Assembly: GCF_003967515.1 (NCBI RefSeq)
Contig: NZ_BIFQ01000001.1
Span: 2,108,001-2,172,000 of the forward strand
Direction: 5' to 3'
Source: Dictyobacter aurantiacus
GTDB lineage: Bacteria > Chloroflexota > Ktedonobacteria > Ktedonobacterales > Ktedonobacteraceae
Length of the DNA: 64,000 bases
Shown here: piece after piece, positions 24,600-34,460 of the stretch
How positions within the stretch are numbered: position 1 is the first letter of the stretch
Layout of the letters: every line of letters begins with the position of its first letter
Position numbers and translations under genes: made by a program
Notes under the pieces: generated by a model
The model's database searches: none
Told to the model about the DNA's origin: nothing
What the model saw: the letters and a program-made list of their open reading frames with translations, nothing else

Positions 24600-25441
24600 T
24601 GAATACGCTACTGCCACTTATGATTACCTGGCTGCAGCTGTATGGCTATCCAGTGCTATGGATTTGCGTATGTATAGCCGCTATTGGAGCTCCCCTACCA
24701 ATCGGGCTTTTGCTGCTGGCGACCGGTGCCTTTGCTGCATTGGGAGATTTTAATATTTTCGCGCTATTTATTACTGCGTTAAGCGCCTCGGTCTGTGGTG
24801 ATAGCATCGGCTATTATATTGGCCGTAAAGTGGGTACGCGCGTCATTGCCTGGTTACTGCGCAAAAAACGTTATCGCTTTATCTCACCAAAGGTAATTAG
24901 CCGCTCACAGGATTATTTTCAGCATCGTGGCGGCTGGGCAGTCTTCTTGAGCCGCTGCCTGGTACCGGCACTGGGAGGGACCATCAATATTCTGGCTGGC
25001 GCGGAGCGCTATCCCTATCGCAAGTTTCTCCTGGCCGACTCCACGGGCGAGGCACTCGGCATCTTCCCGCCCCTGGTACTCGGCTTTGCCTTTGGCGCCA
25101 GTTGGGAGGCGGTCGGTAATTTACTCACTATTATTTCAATCCTGACACTATTGTTACTCATTGCTATCTACTTGATCGTCTTACTCGTACGCACCCTGAG
25201 AAAAATGAAACCGGGGCAAGCACAAACGACGGAAGAAGAAACAGGAGAGTCAACGACTTCCCAGAAGAAGGTGCAGGACTCAAAATTTCATCATAAACAG
25301 TCAGGCAAAGAAAAAAGTCCGAAAACAACTCCATTTCTTGCCACTTTAAGGCGGGTTCAAACGTATAAAAGTACAGATGGATTACACACGGGTTACAGTT
25401 TTCCCAAGGAAACTACGTCAAATCCACGCCGTAGGGACTAG
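24599..25441 (+). CDS. DedA/SNARE-associated family membrane protein
   Basis: 280 residues. The core (~1-205) matches the DedA family, now thought to move polyprenyl or phospholipid lipids across the membrane: GAPLPIGLLLLATGAFAALG, the GDSIGYYIGRKVG segment and the FLSRCLVPALGGTINILAG re-entrant region with conserved Arg. About five hydrophobic segments follow. The last ~75 residues are a charged, Lys/Thr-rich cytosolic tail not typical of the family. The start ATG overlaps the previous stop; a TTG one codon earlier is less likely. Confidence 0.85.
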   Translation: MNTLLPLMITWLQLYGYPVLWICVCIAAIGAPLPIGLLLLATGAFAALGDFNIFALFITALSASVCGDSIGYYIGRKVGTRVIAWLLRKKRYRFISPKVISRSQDYFQHRGGWAVFLSRCLVPALGGTINILAGAERYPYRKFLLADSTGEALGIFPPLVLGFAFGASWEAVGNLLTIISILTLLLLIAIYLIVLLVRTLRKMKPGQAQTTEEETGESTTSQKKVQDSKFHHKQSGKEKSPKTTPFLATLRRVQTYKSTDGLHTGYSFPKETTSNPRRRD

Positions 25442-25789
25442 AATGAAAGGATGACTTGCGTTATAATTGAGGTAAGGACGTAGTTCCTTGAACTGATTGA
25501 CAACAAAACTGTCATTTTTGTTTGACAACCCGATTGACAAAGCCAGCAACATTGCAGCGCTTTCAAGCCAACATCGGGCAAACATCATTTTGTCAATGAG
25601 TCCGGGAATATTTTCCAAACCGGCGATGTTTCTACTAGTAGAGACTGATTGCATGTCATTGATTTTCCTCCCACTCGGCTCGGACAGAATGGTCCGATGA
25701 AGGGCGCAATTCCCTGAGTGTAGGACCAGACTGACGACGAACAGATATCTTGCTGCTTAGGATATACTACTTTTCATGGAGGGCGCACA
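25442..25789. promoter_or_regulatory. upstream region of the sigma factor with repeated WTTGACAA sites
   Basis: 348 bases. The octamer ATTGACAA/TTTGACAA occurs directly at 25495-25503, 25521-25528 and 25533-25540 and inverted at 25590-25597. None pairs well with a -10 box at 16-18 bases, so they look more like operator sites than four -35 boxes. A TATACT lies at about 25759-25764, near the start codon. Confidence 0.4.
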
Positions 25790-27025
25790 ATGATAGACAC
25801 CAAGCGTGCCATGACGGGAACAACGCTTACCTTAAATAAATCACATACCACAGATCTTGACAAGCCGTTCAATATTGTGGAACAGCTTCTCTCGAAAGAT
25901 CTTGATTATACATCAGATGATGAAACAGAGACTGGGGTAGAGAAAGACGACCACGAGTTGGAAGATAATATGGGTGGCATTGATACCGGTGCGCTCGACA
26001 TCGAGACTGGTCCACTGGATTTAGAAGAGGATATGTCCGATTCCGACATCCATGAGGAGCCACATACCGCCGAGCTTGAACATGATGCCTTGCTCCATAT
26101 TCCTTCCATTCACGCCAATGACGAGCCCGCCGCTCGTCGAACCGCTCAACGTCGCCGCCGCTCTGAAGATCAAGAAGACAACCAGGTAAATAACGCTGAC
26201 GCGGGCGAATCTGACGCAGTAATGACCTACTTGCGTGAGATCGGCCGCGTTCCTATGATTACACACGAACGCGAAATTGAATTAGCCAAGAGAATCGAGT
26301 CCGGTGATCGTGACGCGATGAAACAGTTTATCCTGGCCAATCTACGCCTGGTTGTAAGTATCGCCAAGCGTTACGTTGGCCGTGGTTTAACCCTACTGGA
26401 CCTGATTCAGGAAGGCAACATCGGACTTATTCGCGCTGTGCAGCGTTACGATTGGCGGCGAGGACATCGTTTCTCGACCCATGCAACCTGGTGGATTCGC
26501 CAGGCTATCAGCCGTGCCGTGGCCGATAAGGGGCGCACCATTCGCCTCCCGGTATATGTCAATACGGCGCTCAATAGAATTCGTCGTGAGCGTCAGAGGT
26601 TACTCCAGGAACTTGGTCGTGAACCAACGGAAATGGAGCTGGCCGAAGCTACGGGCCTGGATCCCATTCGCATGGTTGAATTGCAGTCGGCCCCCGGCGC
26701 ACCAGTCTCTCTCGAGCTGCCCGTTGGTGAAGATGAAGAGCAGGAACTGGGAGATGTGCTGGCGGATACCGAGTCGGCCTCACCCGAAGAGCTAGCCACC
26801 ACGCAGACGTTGAAGGATGAAGTGCAACGCGTCCTTGAGTCGGTCCTCACGCCACGCGAACAACTGGTCTTGCAGTTGCGCTTTGGCCTGGGCAATGGCC
26901 AGGCGCATCCACTAGAACAGGTGGGTCGTGAGCTGGGCATTACACGCGAGCGTGTACGCCAGATCGAGGCGGGAGCATTGGCCAAGCTGCGTCAGCCACC
27001 AGTGCTTGAACGTTTACGCGGCTAA
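25790..27025 (+). CDS. RNA polymerase sigma factor, sigma-70 family (RpoD/SigA type)
   Basis: 411 residues. Directs core RNA polymerase to -35/-10 promoters. An acidic N-terminal region (~25-140) lacks clear 1.1 similarity. Region 1.2 is [14 protein letters not shown], region 2 includes [23 protein letters not shown] and [17 protein letters not shown] (2.3-2.4), region 3 is [13 protein letters not shown], and region 4.2 is [20 protein letters not shown]. Region 2.4 is close to primary sigma factors, consistent with the TTGACA/TATAAT promoters in the window. It may be a primary or a group 2 factor. 'atggagggcg' precedes the ATG. Confidence 0.9.
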   Translation: MIDTKRAMTGTTLTLNKSHTTDLDKPFNIVEQLLSKDLDYTSDDETETGVEKDDHELEDNMGGIDTGALDIETGPLDLEEDMSDSDIHEEPHTAELEHDALLHIPSIHANDEPAARRTAQRRRRSEDQEDNQVNNADAGESDAVMTYLREIGRVPMITHEREIELAKRIESGDRDAMKQFILANLRLVVSIAKRYVGRGLTLLDLIQEGNIGLIRAVQRYDWRRGHRFSTHATWWIRQAISRAVADKGRTIRLPVYVNTALNRIRRERQRLLQELGREPTEMELAEATGLDPIRMVELQSAPGAPVSLELPVGEDEEQELGDVLADTESASPEELATTQTLKDEVQRVLESVLTPREQLVLQLRFGLGNGQAHPLEQVGRELGITRERVRQIEAGALAKLRQPPVLERLRG

Positions 27026-27057
27026 TCGGCGCGGCAACATAACAGAGCCAACATACA

Positions 27058-27117
27058 AATGAAGTCCTCCGGGAGGGCGCGTTTCAGTGAGACGCCTCCT
27101 CCCGGAGGACTTCATTT
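27058..27117 (+). terminator. hairpin terminator of the sigma factor gene
   Basis: A ~20-bp outer stem (27058-27077 with 27098-27117) encloses a shorter inner stem with one bulge and ends in a T-rich stretch. It lies 33 bases after the sigma factor stop. Confidence 0.8.
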
Positions 27118-27315
27118 TGCCAGTAAAAATTCTTTCCTCCTCGCGTCTATATACATAGACATGTATCACGGCAACCCTCTACCAGACATAAAAGTCCTAA
27201 ATACAGTCCTTTAGTCTATTTTCATTTTGGGGATTGGCGGTTATGCTAGATATGGTGGCGACCATAAAGCTATACTTCGATGTTCCGATCTGTGAAGAGG
27301 GGAAAAAACACTGGT

Positions 27316-27657
27316 ATGGATGGTAAAACATGTCCCGAGGGGTGTAAGAAAAAAACCTCACGCATCCATTGGACAGCCTATCTAGGGATTACTCTGTGCT
27401 TGATCGCGGGCATCTGCCTTTCACTGGATACCTATCTATCATCCGTTCTAGGATTGCTACCACTTGGCTTTGCTCACCTCTCGGTGTACCTGTTTCTGGC
27501 CTGTCCATTGCCAGCCTTGATTTTAGGCATTGTGGGACGCTATCGAGCCCGTAAACCACTGTGGCAAAGTGGGAGGATGCTGGCAACCCTGAGCCTGATC
27601 ATCGGCAGCGTCCTCCTTATCATGGAGATCGCCATCGTCGTCACAGAACTTCCATAA
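27316..27657 (+). CDS. small integral membrane protein, DUF4190-like
   Basis: 113 residues from the ATG at 27316; an ATG at 27280 also opens the frame. Three hydrophobic segments (~17-36, ~42-66 with ALILGIVGRYRARK after it, ~84-106) with the GxxxxxRA pattern after the second recall DUF4190 proteins. It follows the sigma factor terminator and ends just before two hairpins. Function unknown. Confidence 0.6.
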   Translation: MDGKTCPEGCKKKTSRIHWTAYLGITLCLIAGICLSLDTYLSSVLGLLPLGFAHLSVYLFLACPLPALILGIVGRYRARKPLWQSGRMLATLSLIIGSVLLIMEIAIVVTELP

Positions 27658-27665
27658 TTTTTTTG

Positions 27666-27698
27666 AGGAGTGGATGCCATACCATGGCATCCACTCCT
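27666..27698. terminator. 15-bp hairpin between convergent genes
   Basis: Arms 27666-27680 and 27684-27698 are exact reverse complements with a 3-base spacer, followed by T-rich sequence. It likely terminates the small membrane protein gene. Confidence 0.75.
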
Positions 27699-27704
27699 TC
27701 ATCA

Positions 27705-27780
27705 TTTTTAAGGGATAGCGCAACGCCATTGGTGAGCGCCTGTAGGCGCTCACCAATGGCGTTGCGCTATCCCTTAAAAA
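27705..27780. terminator. 37-bp perfect palindrome between convergent genes
   Basis: Arms 27705-27741 and 27744-27780 are exact reverse complements with a 2-base spacer, with T5 and A5 at the outer ends. It lies 58 bases beyond the stop of the RelA/SpoT gene on the minus strand and directly after another hairpin. Confidence 0.85.
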
Positions 27781-27837
27781 CTAATTGAGCGCCGCAGGCG
27801 CGTACAGTCAGGGTTCGTAGACACAAACCCTGCCATA

Positions 27838-30315
27838 TCATTTGCGCTGACCCAGGTCGCGCGCGACATGAATCACCCCTTTAACCTTCTCCAGCTTGAC
27901 GAAGAGGCGATGCATCTGATCAAGATCGGCGATCTCCAGCGTGGCCATGATCACAACGGTCTGGTGGTTGGCGCTAACACTGGAGTTGATCGACATCAGA
28001 TTCGCGCCCGAGTCGGAGACCACAGTCGCGACGTCACGAATCATACCGGTCCGATCGTGGGCCGTAATCACAATCGGCGCATGATACGGCTGCTGGCTCA
28101 TGCCAGCCCAGTTAACATGGATCAGGCGCTCTCGATCCTGCTCACCCAGGCGTGCGATATTGCGGCAATCGGAGCGATGCACAATGACTCCTTTGCCACG
28201 ACTAATAAAGCCAACGATATTGTCGTCGGGCAAGGGATAGCAACAGTTCGCCAGCCGGGTCAACAAGCCGCTGACACCAGCCACTTCAAGCTGGGCGGCC
28301 GGGGCCTGTTTGGCTGAAACCACAGGTAACGCCAGGGCATCCCCACTCTCCTTTGCTTCTTTGCTATCCTTGCTCTCGCGCTGCCAGTATTCAAGCAACT
28401 TGACCACGACCGCGCGGGGCCGCATATCATCGGAGCCAATAGCCGCCAGCAGATCTTCAAAGGAGTCAGCATGCATACTGCTGCAGACCCAGTTTTCCGC
28501 GTCCTCGGTAATCGCGTCCGGTCCACGGGCACCAGCCGCCTTCAACTCACGCTCCAGGCGCTCTTCACCGATCTGAATATTGATCGGGCGCTCATTGAGT
28601 TTGAGATAGCGACGAATCTTGTTACGGGCCGCCGTTGTGCGCGCAAAGTTCAACCAATCGCGGGTCGGATGGGCGCTACGGCTGGTCACGATATCCACAA
28701 TCTCGCCATTTTTAAGCTCATAGTCTAGAGAAACCATGCGCGAGATGAGTCGATCGCCATTGCCATCACCATCGGAAGCGATAATGCGCGCGCCCGCGCA
28801 GTGATCTCCCACCTTTGAATGGATACGGTAGGCAAAGTCTAACGGCGTCGAACCAACGGGAAGATCTTTCACTTCCCCTTTAGGAGTCAGAACAAAGATC
28901 TGCTCCTGGAAAATATCATCCTTGACCGCTTCCACGAATTCGGTATCGCTGGTATTGGCGATACGCAGGTCTTGCTGCCATTCAGTCAGCTGTCGCAGCC
29001 AGGTCAGGAGCTCTTTGGCCGATGCGGAAGCATTATCACCGACATCTTTATAATGCCAGTGCATAGCCACGCCATACTCGGCCGTTTCATGCATCTCGTG
29101 AGTACGGATCTGGATCTCGACCAGCTGGTCATCCAGGCAGAAAACGGTGGTATGCAGAGCGCTATAACCATTGGGCTTGGGATTGGCGATAAAATCTTTG
29201 ATGCGCCCCTCCTTTGGCCGCCACAGGCTATGCACATGGCCCAGCGCCACATAGCAGTCCGTGGTGGTATCCACCAGAATACGGAACGCCAGCAGATCGT
29301 GAATCTGACTGAGGTCGGCCGCCGCCTTGAGATGCTCCAGATCCTCGGTATCTCCCGCGGTACGCGCGATCTTCTTATAAAAGCTATAGGCATGCTTGAC
29401 ACGCCCGGAAATATCGGCTTTAACGCCGATCGAGGCCATCTCGGTTCGTAAACGCTCACAGACCCGATCCACATAAGAGCGCCACTGCCTGGTCTCTATA
29501 TCCAGCAGATTGCGCACCCATAGATAGCGATCGGGTTCCAGAACCTGGAAAGCCAGGTCTTGTAATTCGCTCTCCACGCGTGACATACCCAGACGACCAG
29601 CCAGGGGAGCATAGATCTCGCGTGACTCCTCGGCCAGCGTCATTAGCTCTTGCGCATCTCCCTGGTAGGAGGGGTCGCACATCAGGCGCATCGCATGCAG
29701 TCGATATGCCAATTTGAGCAACACCACACGTGGATCGTCGGCCATGGCCACAAACATCTTACGCACCGTCTCGGCCTGTTGCCGCCTCATCGCTTCTCGT
29801 ACGCGCGGCTTCTTGTTTTCAAATGACGGAGAAGTAATATCGTCGTCGCGCTCACCATAGGACTTTTTTGAAGACGAGAGCTGGGGATTTTGCACGGCCA
29901 GCATAGCGCCGGTGGCGGCGTTCTGCTTTTTCCGCTCCAGAATATTGAGGCGTAACATGCTCTCAACCACGCGGGCCGTAGGTACGCCCAGCGTATACTC
30001 GACCTGCTCGGGGAGTAGTAACTCAGCGTCGACAGCCTCGTATACCAGGCCAGCGGCGATCCCAATGGCATCCACGTGCATCATCCGCGCCATGATCGTC
30101 GTCACGGCCAGGGCATGCTCCAATGGCGGAATCGGGCGCGCGCTCGTACCGGTAACGCCCCCACAGGCCTCGGAAGACAATTGAAAGGCTTTTACCACAA
30201 GGTCAACTTCCGCCAGCGTCATATACTGGTTGACCAGCGCCAGCAGTTGCTTCATAGCGGGTGGATAAGGAGGCTCAACAAATTGTTGTTCTACAGAGCT
30301 ATCTATCATAATCAT
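27838..30315 (-). CDS. RelA/SpoT homologue, synthetase with degenerate hydrolase domain
   Basis: 825 residues with the full long-RSH layout: HD region (~60-210), synthetase (~290-440), TGS (~465-530) and C-terminal ACT (~745-825). The synthetase keeps GRIKDFIANPKPNGYSALHT and VEIQIRT, so (p)ppGpp synthesis is likely. The hydrolase is broken: where the neighbour has ALLHDVVEDT, this protein has GLVYEAVDAE (residues 89-98), and the conserved Asp in LADRLHNMR is Tyr (Y204). The RIKD motif is of the bifunctional RXKD class rather than the EXDD of E. coli RelA, so hydrolase loss looks independent (inference). The second paralogue lies 332 bases upstream. Confidence 0.88.
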   Translation of the reverse strand: MIMIDSSVEQQFVEPPYPPAMKQLLALVNQYMTLAEVDLVVKAFQLSSEACGGVTGTSARPIPPLEHALAVTTIMARMMHVDAIGIAAGLVYEAVDAELLLPEQVEYTLGVPTARVVESMLRLNILERKKQNAATGAMLAVQNPQLSSSKKSYGERDDDITSPSFENKKPRVREAMRRQQAETVRKMFVAMADDPRVVLLKLAYRLHAMRLMCDPSYQGDAQELMTLAEESREIYAPLAGRLGMSRVESELQDLAFQVLEPDRYLWVRNLLDIETRQWRSYVDRVCERLRTEMASIGVKADISGRVKHAYSFYKKIARTAGDTEDLEHLKAAADLSQIHDLLAFRILVDTTTDCYVALGHVHSLWRPKEGRIKDFIANPKPNGYSALHTTVFCLDDQLVEIQIRTHEMHETAEYGVAMHWHYKDVGDNASASAKELLTWLRQLTEWQQDLRIANTSDTEFVEAVKDDIFQEQIFVLTPKGEVKDLPVGSTPLDFAYRIHSKVGDHCAGARIIASDGDGNGDRLISRMVSLDYELKNGEIVDIVTSRSAHPTRDWLNFARTTAARNKIRRYLKLNERPINIQIGEERLERELKAAGARGPDAITEDAENWVCSSMHADSFEDLLAAIGSDDMRPRAVVVKLLEYWQRESKDSKEAKESGDALALPVVSAKQAPAAQLEVAGVSGLLTRLANCCYPLPDDNIVGFISRGKGVIVHRSDCRNIARLGEQDRERLIHVNWAGMSQQPYHAPIVITAHDRTGMIRDVATVVSDSGANLMSINSSVSANHQTVVIMATLEIADLDQMHRLFVKLEKVKGVIHVARDLGQRK

Positions 30316-30647
30316 CTATGGCCATCTGACATATCCAGTGCAGGATTTGTCGAATATTATTCACTCCAAGCATTCTAGTTGGTTCACGCTACATTCTGGA
30401 CTTAACACGAATTGGACCTACAATAGTATACGTGCCAACAGGGTAAGTGTTGGATCAGCGCGTACACTTCTTTTCATAGCCAAACAGCGGCTCTATATCT
30501 GCGCAGCACGTGAACGCTTAATGTATGCTATCTATATTGTCGCACATTTATAGCAGATGTCACTTACAGTGAGGGTGAGGATGACACACCCTGAAACAAG
30601 GGCTGGAGCACCTGCCCTCACGTCAAGTGCTCACATTGACAGGGGCC
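30316..30647. other. gap between the two RelA/SpoT genes
   Basis: 332 bases, A/T-rich, between the end of the upstream paralogue and the start of the downstream one. No clear terminator or strong promoter pair was found, so cotranscription is possible but not shown. Confidence 0.4.
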
Positions 30648-33089
30648 TTATTTTCCTATCGCTCTCTCAACACTGACCACAGTCTTAACCTGCCGTAAGC
30701 GCCGCAGGATGCGTTCCATCTGGTCGATTAATTCCCCCTCGCCTGGATAGATCTCCAGGGTCGCGGTAATTACAGCTCTCTGGGACGCGGGCGTGGTAGT
30801 CGAGGTGACCGATGCCATATTAATACCAGCATCCGCCACGACTGCGGCCACGTCGCGCAATAAGCCCGAGCGATCATGGGCGACCAGCGAGATAGCCACC
30901 AGGTAGCTGGCGGGATGAATCTGCCGCCAGTTGACTTCAACCAGATTGGTGGGCAACTCCGGATTGCGCCGCAGCAGATCGCAGTCGGTGCGGTGCACAA
31001 CCACACCCTGGTCCGGGGTCAGTTGACCGATAATAGAGTCGCCTGGAATAGGACAACAGAAACGATCTAGCTGGATCAGCAGCGTCCCTTCGCCGTCCTT
31101 CTGCGCATACAGGCTACTCTCACCGTCGGAGGCGTCAGAGGCCGCGCATTGCGGTAGCCGGGGCTGCAACAGGCTCAACACCTGCTCGACCAGAAGATCC
31201 TCACGTCCTAGCGCTACGTAGACATCTTCAATGGTAGCGTATTTCTTGAAGGTTGTACTGGCCGTTGGCTCTTCTGTGCACAGACCGCGCAACTGCTCTT
31301 CAACCTGTTCATCCACACCGGCCTGGTAGCCACTGGTTTTCAAGGCAAAATCCAGACGCTCACGACCCAGTTGCAGATTAATCTCGCGCTCATAGGTCTT
31401 GAGATAGCGGCGAATCTTGTTGCGGGCCGCCGCCGTACGCGCGAACGATAACCAGTCGCGCGTCGGGTGGACGGTACGGTTGACCATAATCTCGACGATC
31501 TCGCCGCCCTTTAGCTCGTAGTCCAGCGGCACCAGTCGCGTCACCAGGCGACCGCTATCATCGGTATTGGTGATGATGCGCGCGCCCGCGCAATGATCGC
31601 CGATATCCGTATGGATGCGATAGGCCATATCCAGGGGCGTCGAACCACGCGGCAGATCTTTAACCTCGCCCTGCGGCGTAAACACAAAGATCTGCTCCTG
31701 AAAGATATCGCCTTTGACCGCCTCGACAAATTCATCGGCACTCTGCGGCAGGGCCCGCTGCCACTCCCGCAACTGCTCGATCCATGTTACCATCTCTCGA
31801 TACGAGAGGCGCCAGCTGCCGGGCGCGCTTTCATTGGCATGCTCACCGCGCTCTTTATCCCTGTCCGCGTTACCCATGCGCTCGCGCAAAAACCAGTAGC
31901 TGGCGATCCCATAATCAGCGGTACGCTGCATGTCATAGGTACGAATCTGAATTTCAGCCAGGCGATTGTCCAGGCAGAACACGGTCGTGTGCAGCGACTG
32001 ATAGCCATTCAGCTTGGGTGTAGCGATAAAGTCCTTAATGCGGCCATCCTTTGGTCGCCAGAGGGCGTGGATATGGCCCAGCGCCAGGTAGCATTCATAA
32101 TCAGTGTCAACCAGGATGCGGAACGAGATCAGATCGTGGATCTGACTGAGCTCATTACCATTCAATTGAGAGGGCACATCCTCCAGCTTGCGATTAATAC
32201 TGGCCAGGTGCTTCTGCCAGGCCAGAACATCGGCCCGGATACCAGCCCGCTTCATCTCGGCGCGCAGGATGCGGCAGACCTCATCAACGAATGGCTGACG
32301 GCGCTTAACCTCTTCCTCAACCTGCCGGGCCAGCTGGACATACTTCTCCGGTTCCAGGTAGCCGAAGGCGAGGTCCTCCAGGTCGGCCTGCACAATGGAC
32401 ATCCCCAGGCGCCGAGCCAGGGGAGCATAAATTTCGCTCGTCTCACGCGAGGTGTTTTGCTGCTGCGCCGGCGACATCGCGCCAAGCGTGCGCATATTAT
32501 GCAAACGGTCGGCCAGCTTCACCACGACCACACGGGGATCCTCCGCCATCGCCAGCAACATTTTGCGCACCGTCTCTGTACGGATGCGGCGCTTATCAAC
32601 TAAAGAGGGTGGGGCGGCATCTTTTGTCTCAGCCGAAGGTTTGGCGGGCTTATTGCCGGCCAGGGTATCAAACTTGGTGACACCATCCACGATATTGGCC
32701 ACGGCCGGCCCAAACTGCTCACGCAGATCCTCAAGAGAATATTCGGTATCTTCAACAACGTCATGGAGGAGCGCAGATACGATACCATCTGCATCAATAC
32801 GCATTCCAGCAAGCAGTAGGGCTACCTCCAGCGGATGTTGAATGTAGGGCTCACCCGAGCGGCGCACAGCCCCCTTGTGCGCGCGATTGGCTAAATCGTA
32901 GGCGCGCTGAATTTTCTCCATATCCTCTGGAGTGAGATAATGTTTTGTTTCGTCTAATAAGTCTTGAAGCGTCATCCGAGAGGGCGTTACTTTCGCTCCC
33001 CAGGTTGTTGTCGTACGCACCATGGGTAGGATCGCCTGAGGATCCGATTTACCAGACTCATCAGCAACTTTATCGAAATTGGTAGCCAT
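30648..33089 (-). CDS. rel: bifunctional (p)ppGpp synthetase/hydrolase
   Basis: 813 residues. Makes (p)ppGpp from ATP and GDP/GTP and also degrades it, setting the stringent response. Hydrolase residues are intact: H85 (YIQHPLEVA), H109-D110 and E113-D114 (ALLHDVVEDT), and D194 (KLADRLHNMR). The synthetase has GRIKDFIATPKLNGYQSLHT and AEIQIRT. TGS and ACT domains follow. A strong promoter lies at 33236-33263. The tandem paralogue at 27838 lacks the hydrolase residues, so the pair may separate synthesis from balanced turnover. Confidence 0.92.
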   Translation of the reverse strand: MATNFDKVADESGKSDPQAILPMVRTTTTWGAKVTPSRMTLQDLLDETKHYLTPEDMEKIQRAYDLANRAHKGAVRRSGEPYIQHPLEVALLLAGMRIDADGIVSALLHDVVEDTEYSLEDLREQFGPAVANIVDGVTKFDTLAGNKPAKPSAETKDAAPPSLVDKRRIRTETVRKMLLAMAEDPRVVVVKLADRLHNMRTLGAMSPAQQQNTSRETSEIYAPLARRLGMSIVQADLEDLAFGYLEPEKYVQLARQVEEEVKRRQPFVDEVCRILRAEMKRAGIRADVLAWQKHLASINRKLEDVPSQLNGNELSQIHDLISFRILVDTDYECYLALGHIHALWRPKDGRIKDFIATPKLNGYQSLHTTVFCLDNRLAEIQIRTYDMQRTADYGIASYWFLRERMGNADRDKERGEHANESAPGSWRLSYREMVTWIEQLREWQRALPQSADEFVEAVKGDIFQEQIFVFTPQGEVKDLPRGSTPLDMAYRIHTDIGDHCAGARIITNTDDSGRLVTRLVPLDYELKGGEIVEIMVNRTVHPTRDWLSFARTAAARNKIRRYLKTYEREINLQLGRERLDFALKTSGYQAGVDEQVEEQLRGLCTEEPTASTTFKKYATIEDVYVALGREDLLVEQVLSLLQPRLPQCAASDASDGESSLYAQKDGEGTLLIQLDRFCCPIPGDSIIGQLTPDQGVVVHRTDCDLLRRNPELPTNLVEVNWRQIHPASYLVAISLVAHDRSGLLRDVAAVVADAGINMASVTSTTTPASQRAVITATLEIYPGEGELIDQMERILRRLRQVKTVVSVERAIGK

Positions 33090-33235
33090 TCTCTAATACC
33101 TGCTACTACATGCTGTACCATTTGCCCATATCTGCCTGGATAGTTGGTATCTTTTTACTAATAAAGTGTTCCCTCAATAGAGCTGATCTCTATGCGGAAA
33201 CACTTACACCCGGGCAAAACTGATGTTACTTCTCT

Positions 33236-33263
33236 ATTATAAGGAGCAATGAGCGACTGTCAA
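33236..33263 (-). promoter_or_regulatory. consensus sigma-70 promoter of rel
   Basis: On the minus strand, TTGACA (33258-33263) and TATAAT (33236-33241) are separated by 16 bp; both hexamers match consensus. Transcription would begin near 33229, leaving a 5' leader of about 140 nt before rel. Confidence 0.85.
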
Positions 33264-33639
33264 GCAGATACAATGTCACTTATGCTGGAGAAGGAGTAAA
33301 AAGAAGACACTCAGGCAGGAAAATAAGGCTATAGATGCGTCTTTTACGGGCCTTTGCGGCATATAATTCTTCAATCACCACAAACGGTACACATACTTTA
33401 CTAATTTATAGTTAATTATACCACATAGGACCAGTCCACTGCCGGGCACTAAAAGTCAGGGGAAAACAAAAGAGAAAGGCCAAGTCAAGAACACACCTTG
33501 ACCAAGCCTCTTTGATTTTAGGAAAGTTCGGAAAAGCACAGTAAACTGGCGCCTGTTGCTCAGCAGCGGAACATCTCAGAAATAGAGCTTCGCACTGATA
33601 GAAGAGGTGAGCGCGGCACACAACCAACCAGTATAGAAG
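33264..33639. other. intergenic region, no further signal seen
   Basis: 376 bases between the rel promoter and the end of the zinc-ribbon gene. A/T-rich stretches and a short ORF without ribosome site; nothing supported. Confidence 0.45.
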
Positions 33640-33945
33640 TTAGTCGCGGGCAACACGAACCTTATCGTAGCAGGGGCTGCAATAGACCGGGCGGTCATTC
33701 TTTGGTAAGAATGGCACCTGTGTCTCAGTACCACACTCAGCGCAAATTACTGTGTGCATTTCACGGGGAGCACGCTCGCGGCTACCGGAACCTCCGGCTG
33801 CCTGGCGACGAGCCGCGCGGCATGAAGGGCAGCGACCAGGCTGATTCATCAGACCCTTTTGCTGGTAGAACTCTTGTTCTCCTGCGGTGAACACGAAATC
33901 TGTTCCGCACTCACGGCACTTTAAGGTTTTGTCAACGAAGTTCAA
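33640..33945 (-). CDS. zinc-ribbon protein (two CxxC pairs repeated)
   Basis: 101 residues. Two zinc ribbons are visible: C9-x2-C12 (LKCRECGTDF) with CPSC near 39-42, and CAEC near 68-71 with CSPC near 89-92. The first matches the probable zinc-ribbon domain (zf-trcl-like) also seen in CxxC-x(7)-CxxC proteins, next to an RRQAAGG linker. A nucleic-acid-binding role is inference. The start is a TTG six bases after a perfect 'aggaggt', so TTG is preferred; no ATG lies nearby. Confidence 0.8.
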   Translation of the reverse strand: MNFVDKTLKCRECGTDFVFTAGEQEFYQQKGLMNQPGRCPSCRAARRQAAGGSGSRERAPREMHTVICAECGTETQVPFLPKNDRPVYCSPCYDKVRVARD

Positions 33946-34297
33946 CTAGGGACCTCCTGTTGTGATATGTTGGTTATCCTCCGGGTCCATATCCTAGCAG
34001 TTGTCACCAGTCATGTGTTCCCCCTACCAGCGTGGGATTCTATAACCCTGGACGAGCACTGTATGCGAGACCGAGATTGGATACCGATTGAAAGCATACA
34101 CTATTGTTTCGAGATTTGCAAGTGTTTTTGCGATAAATTATCGTTATGGTACATATTTTTATATACCTTTTATACGCAAATGAATTGAGTGATTTATATA
34201 TGATGATTATAGTTAATTCTCATCTATGGATATGACTATATTCATCCTTTTCTACATACCCGGCAGCAACCGAGAGGGCGCGGCCCCATACGCGTTA
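33946..34297. other. A/T-rich intergenic region
   Basis: About 350 bases, clearly lower in GC than its surroundings, ahead of the family A repeat. Small ORFs lack ribosome sites. Promoters for the zinc-ribbon gene are expected here, but no clear pair was identified. Confidence 0.4.
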
Positions 34298-34460
34298 ACT
34301 TAAGGGGTGCAGGGTCCTCCCTGCCGGGGTGTGGGGTGTCCCCACAAATACTTCTTTCTCTTTTGACGCGCCGCCTGCGGCGGCGCAAGAGGAGAAAGGA
34401 GAGGGTGGGGACACCCCACACCCCGGCAGGAGGGCTCGCCGCCCTCCTGCACCTCCCACC
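34298..34460. repeat. family A compound repeat
   Basis: Outer words 'ggggtgcagg...ctccctgccggggtgtgggg' and the inverse 'ccccacaccccggcaggagg...cctgcacctccc' face each other around an inner palindrome (gccgcctgcggcggc, about 34370-34385). The same composition recurs at 36672-36760 and 48505-48690, with a fragment at 24067. It looks like a mobile or extragenic palindromic element without a transposase. Confidence 0.7.

Noticed and set aside
31593..32603. 336-residue plus-strand ORF
   Set aside because: Antisense shadow of the rel gene, which has clear domains in the other strand.
33967..34188. 73-residue ORF in an A/T-rich gap
   Set aside because: No ribosome site, no hydrophobic or domain pattern, unlike neighbouring genes.
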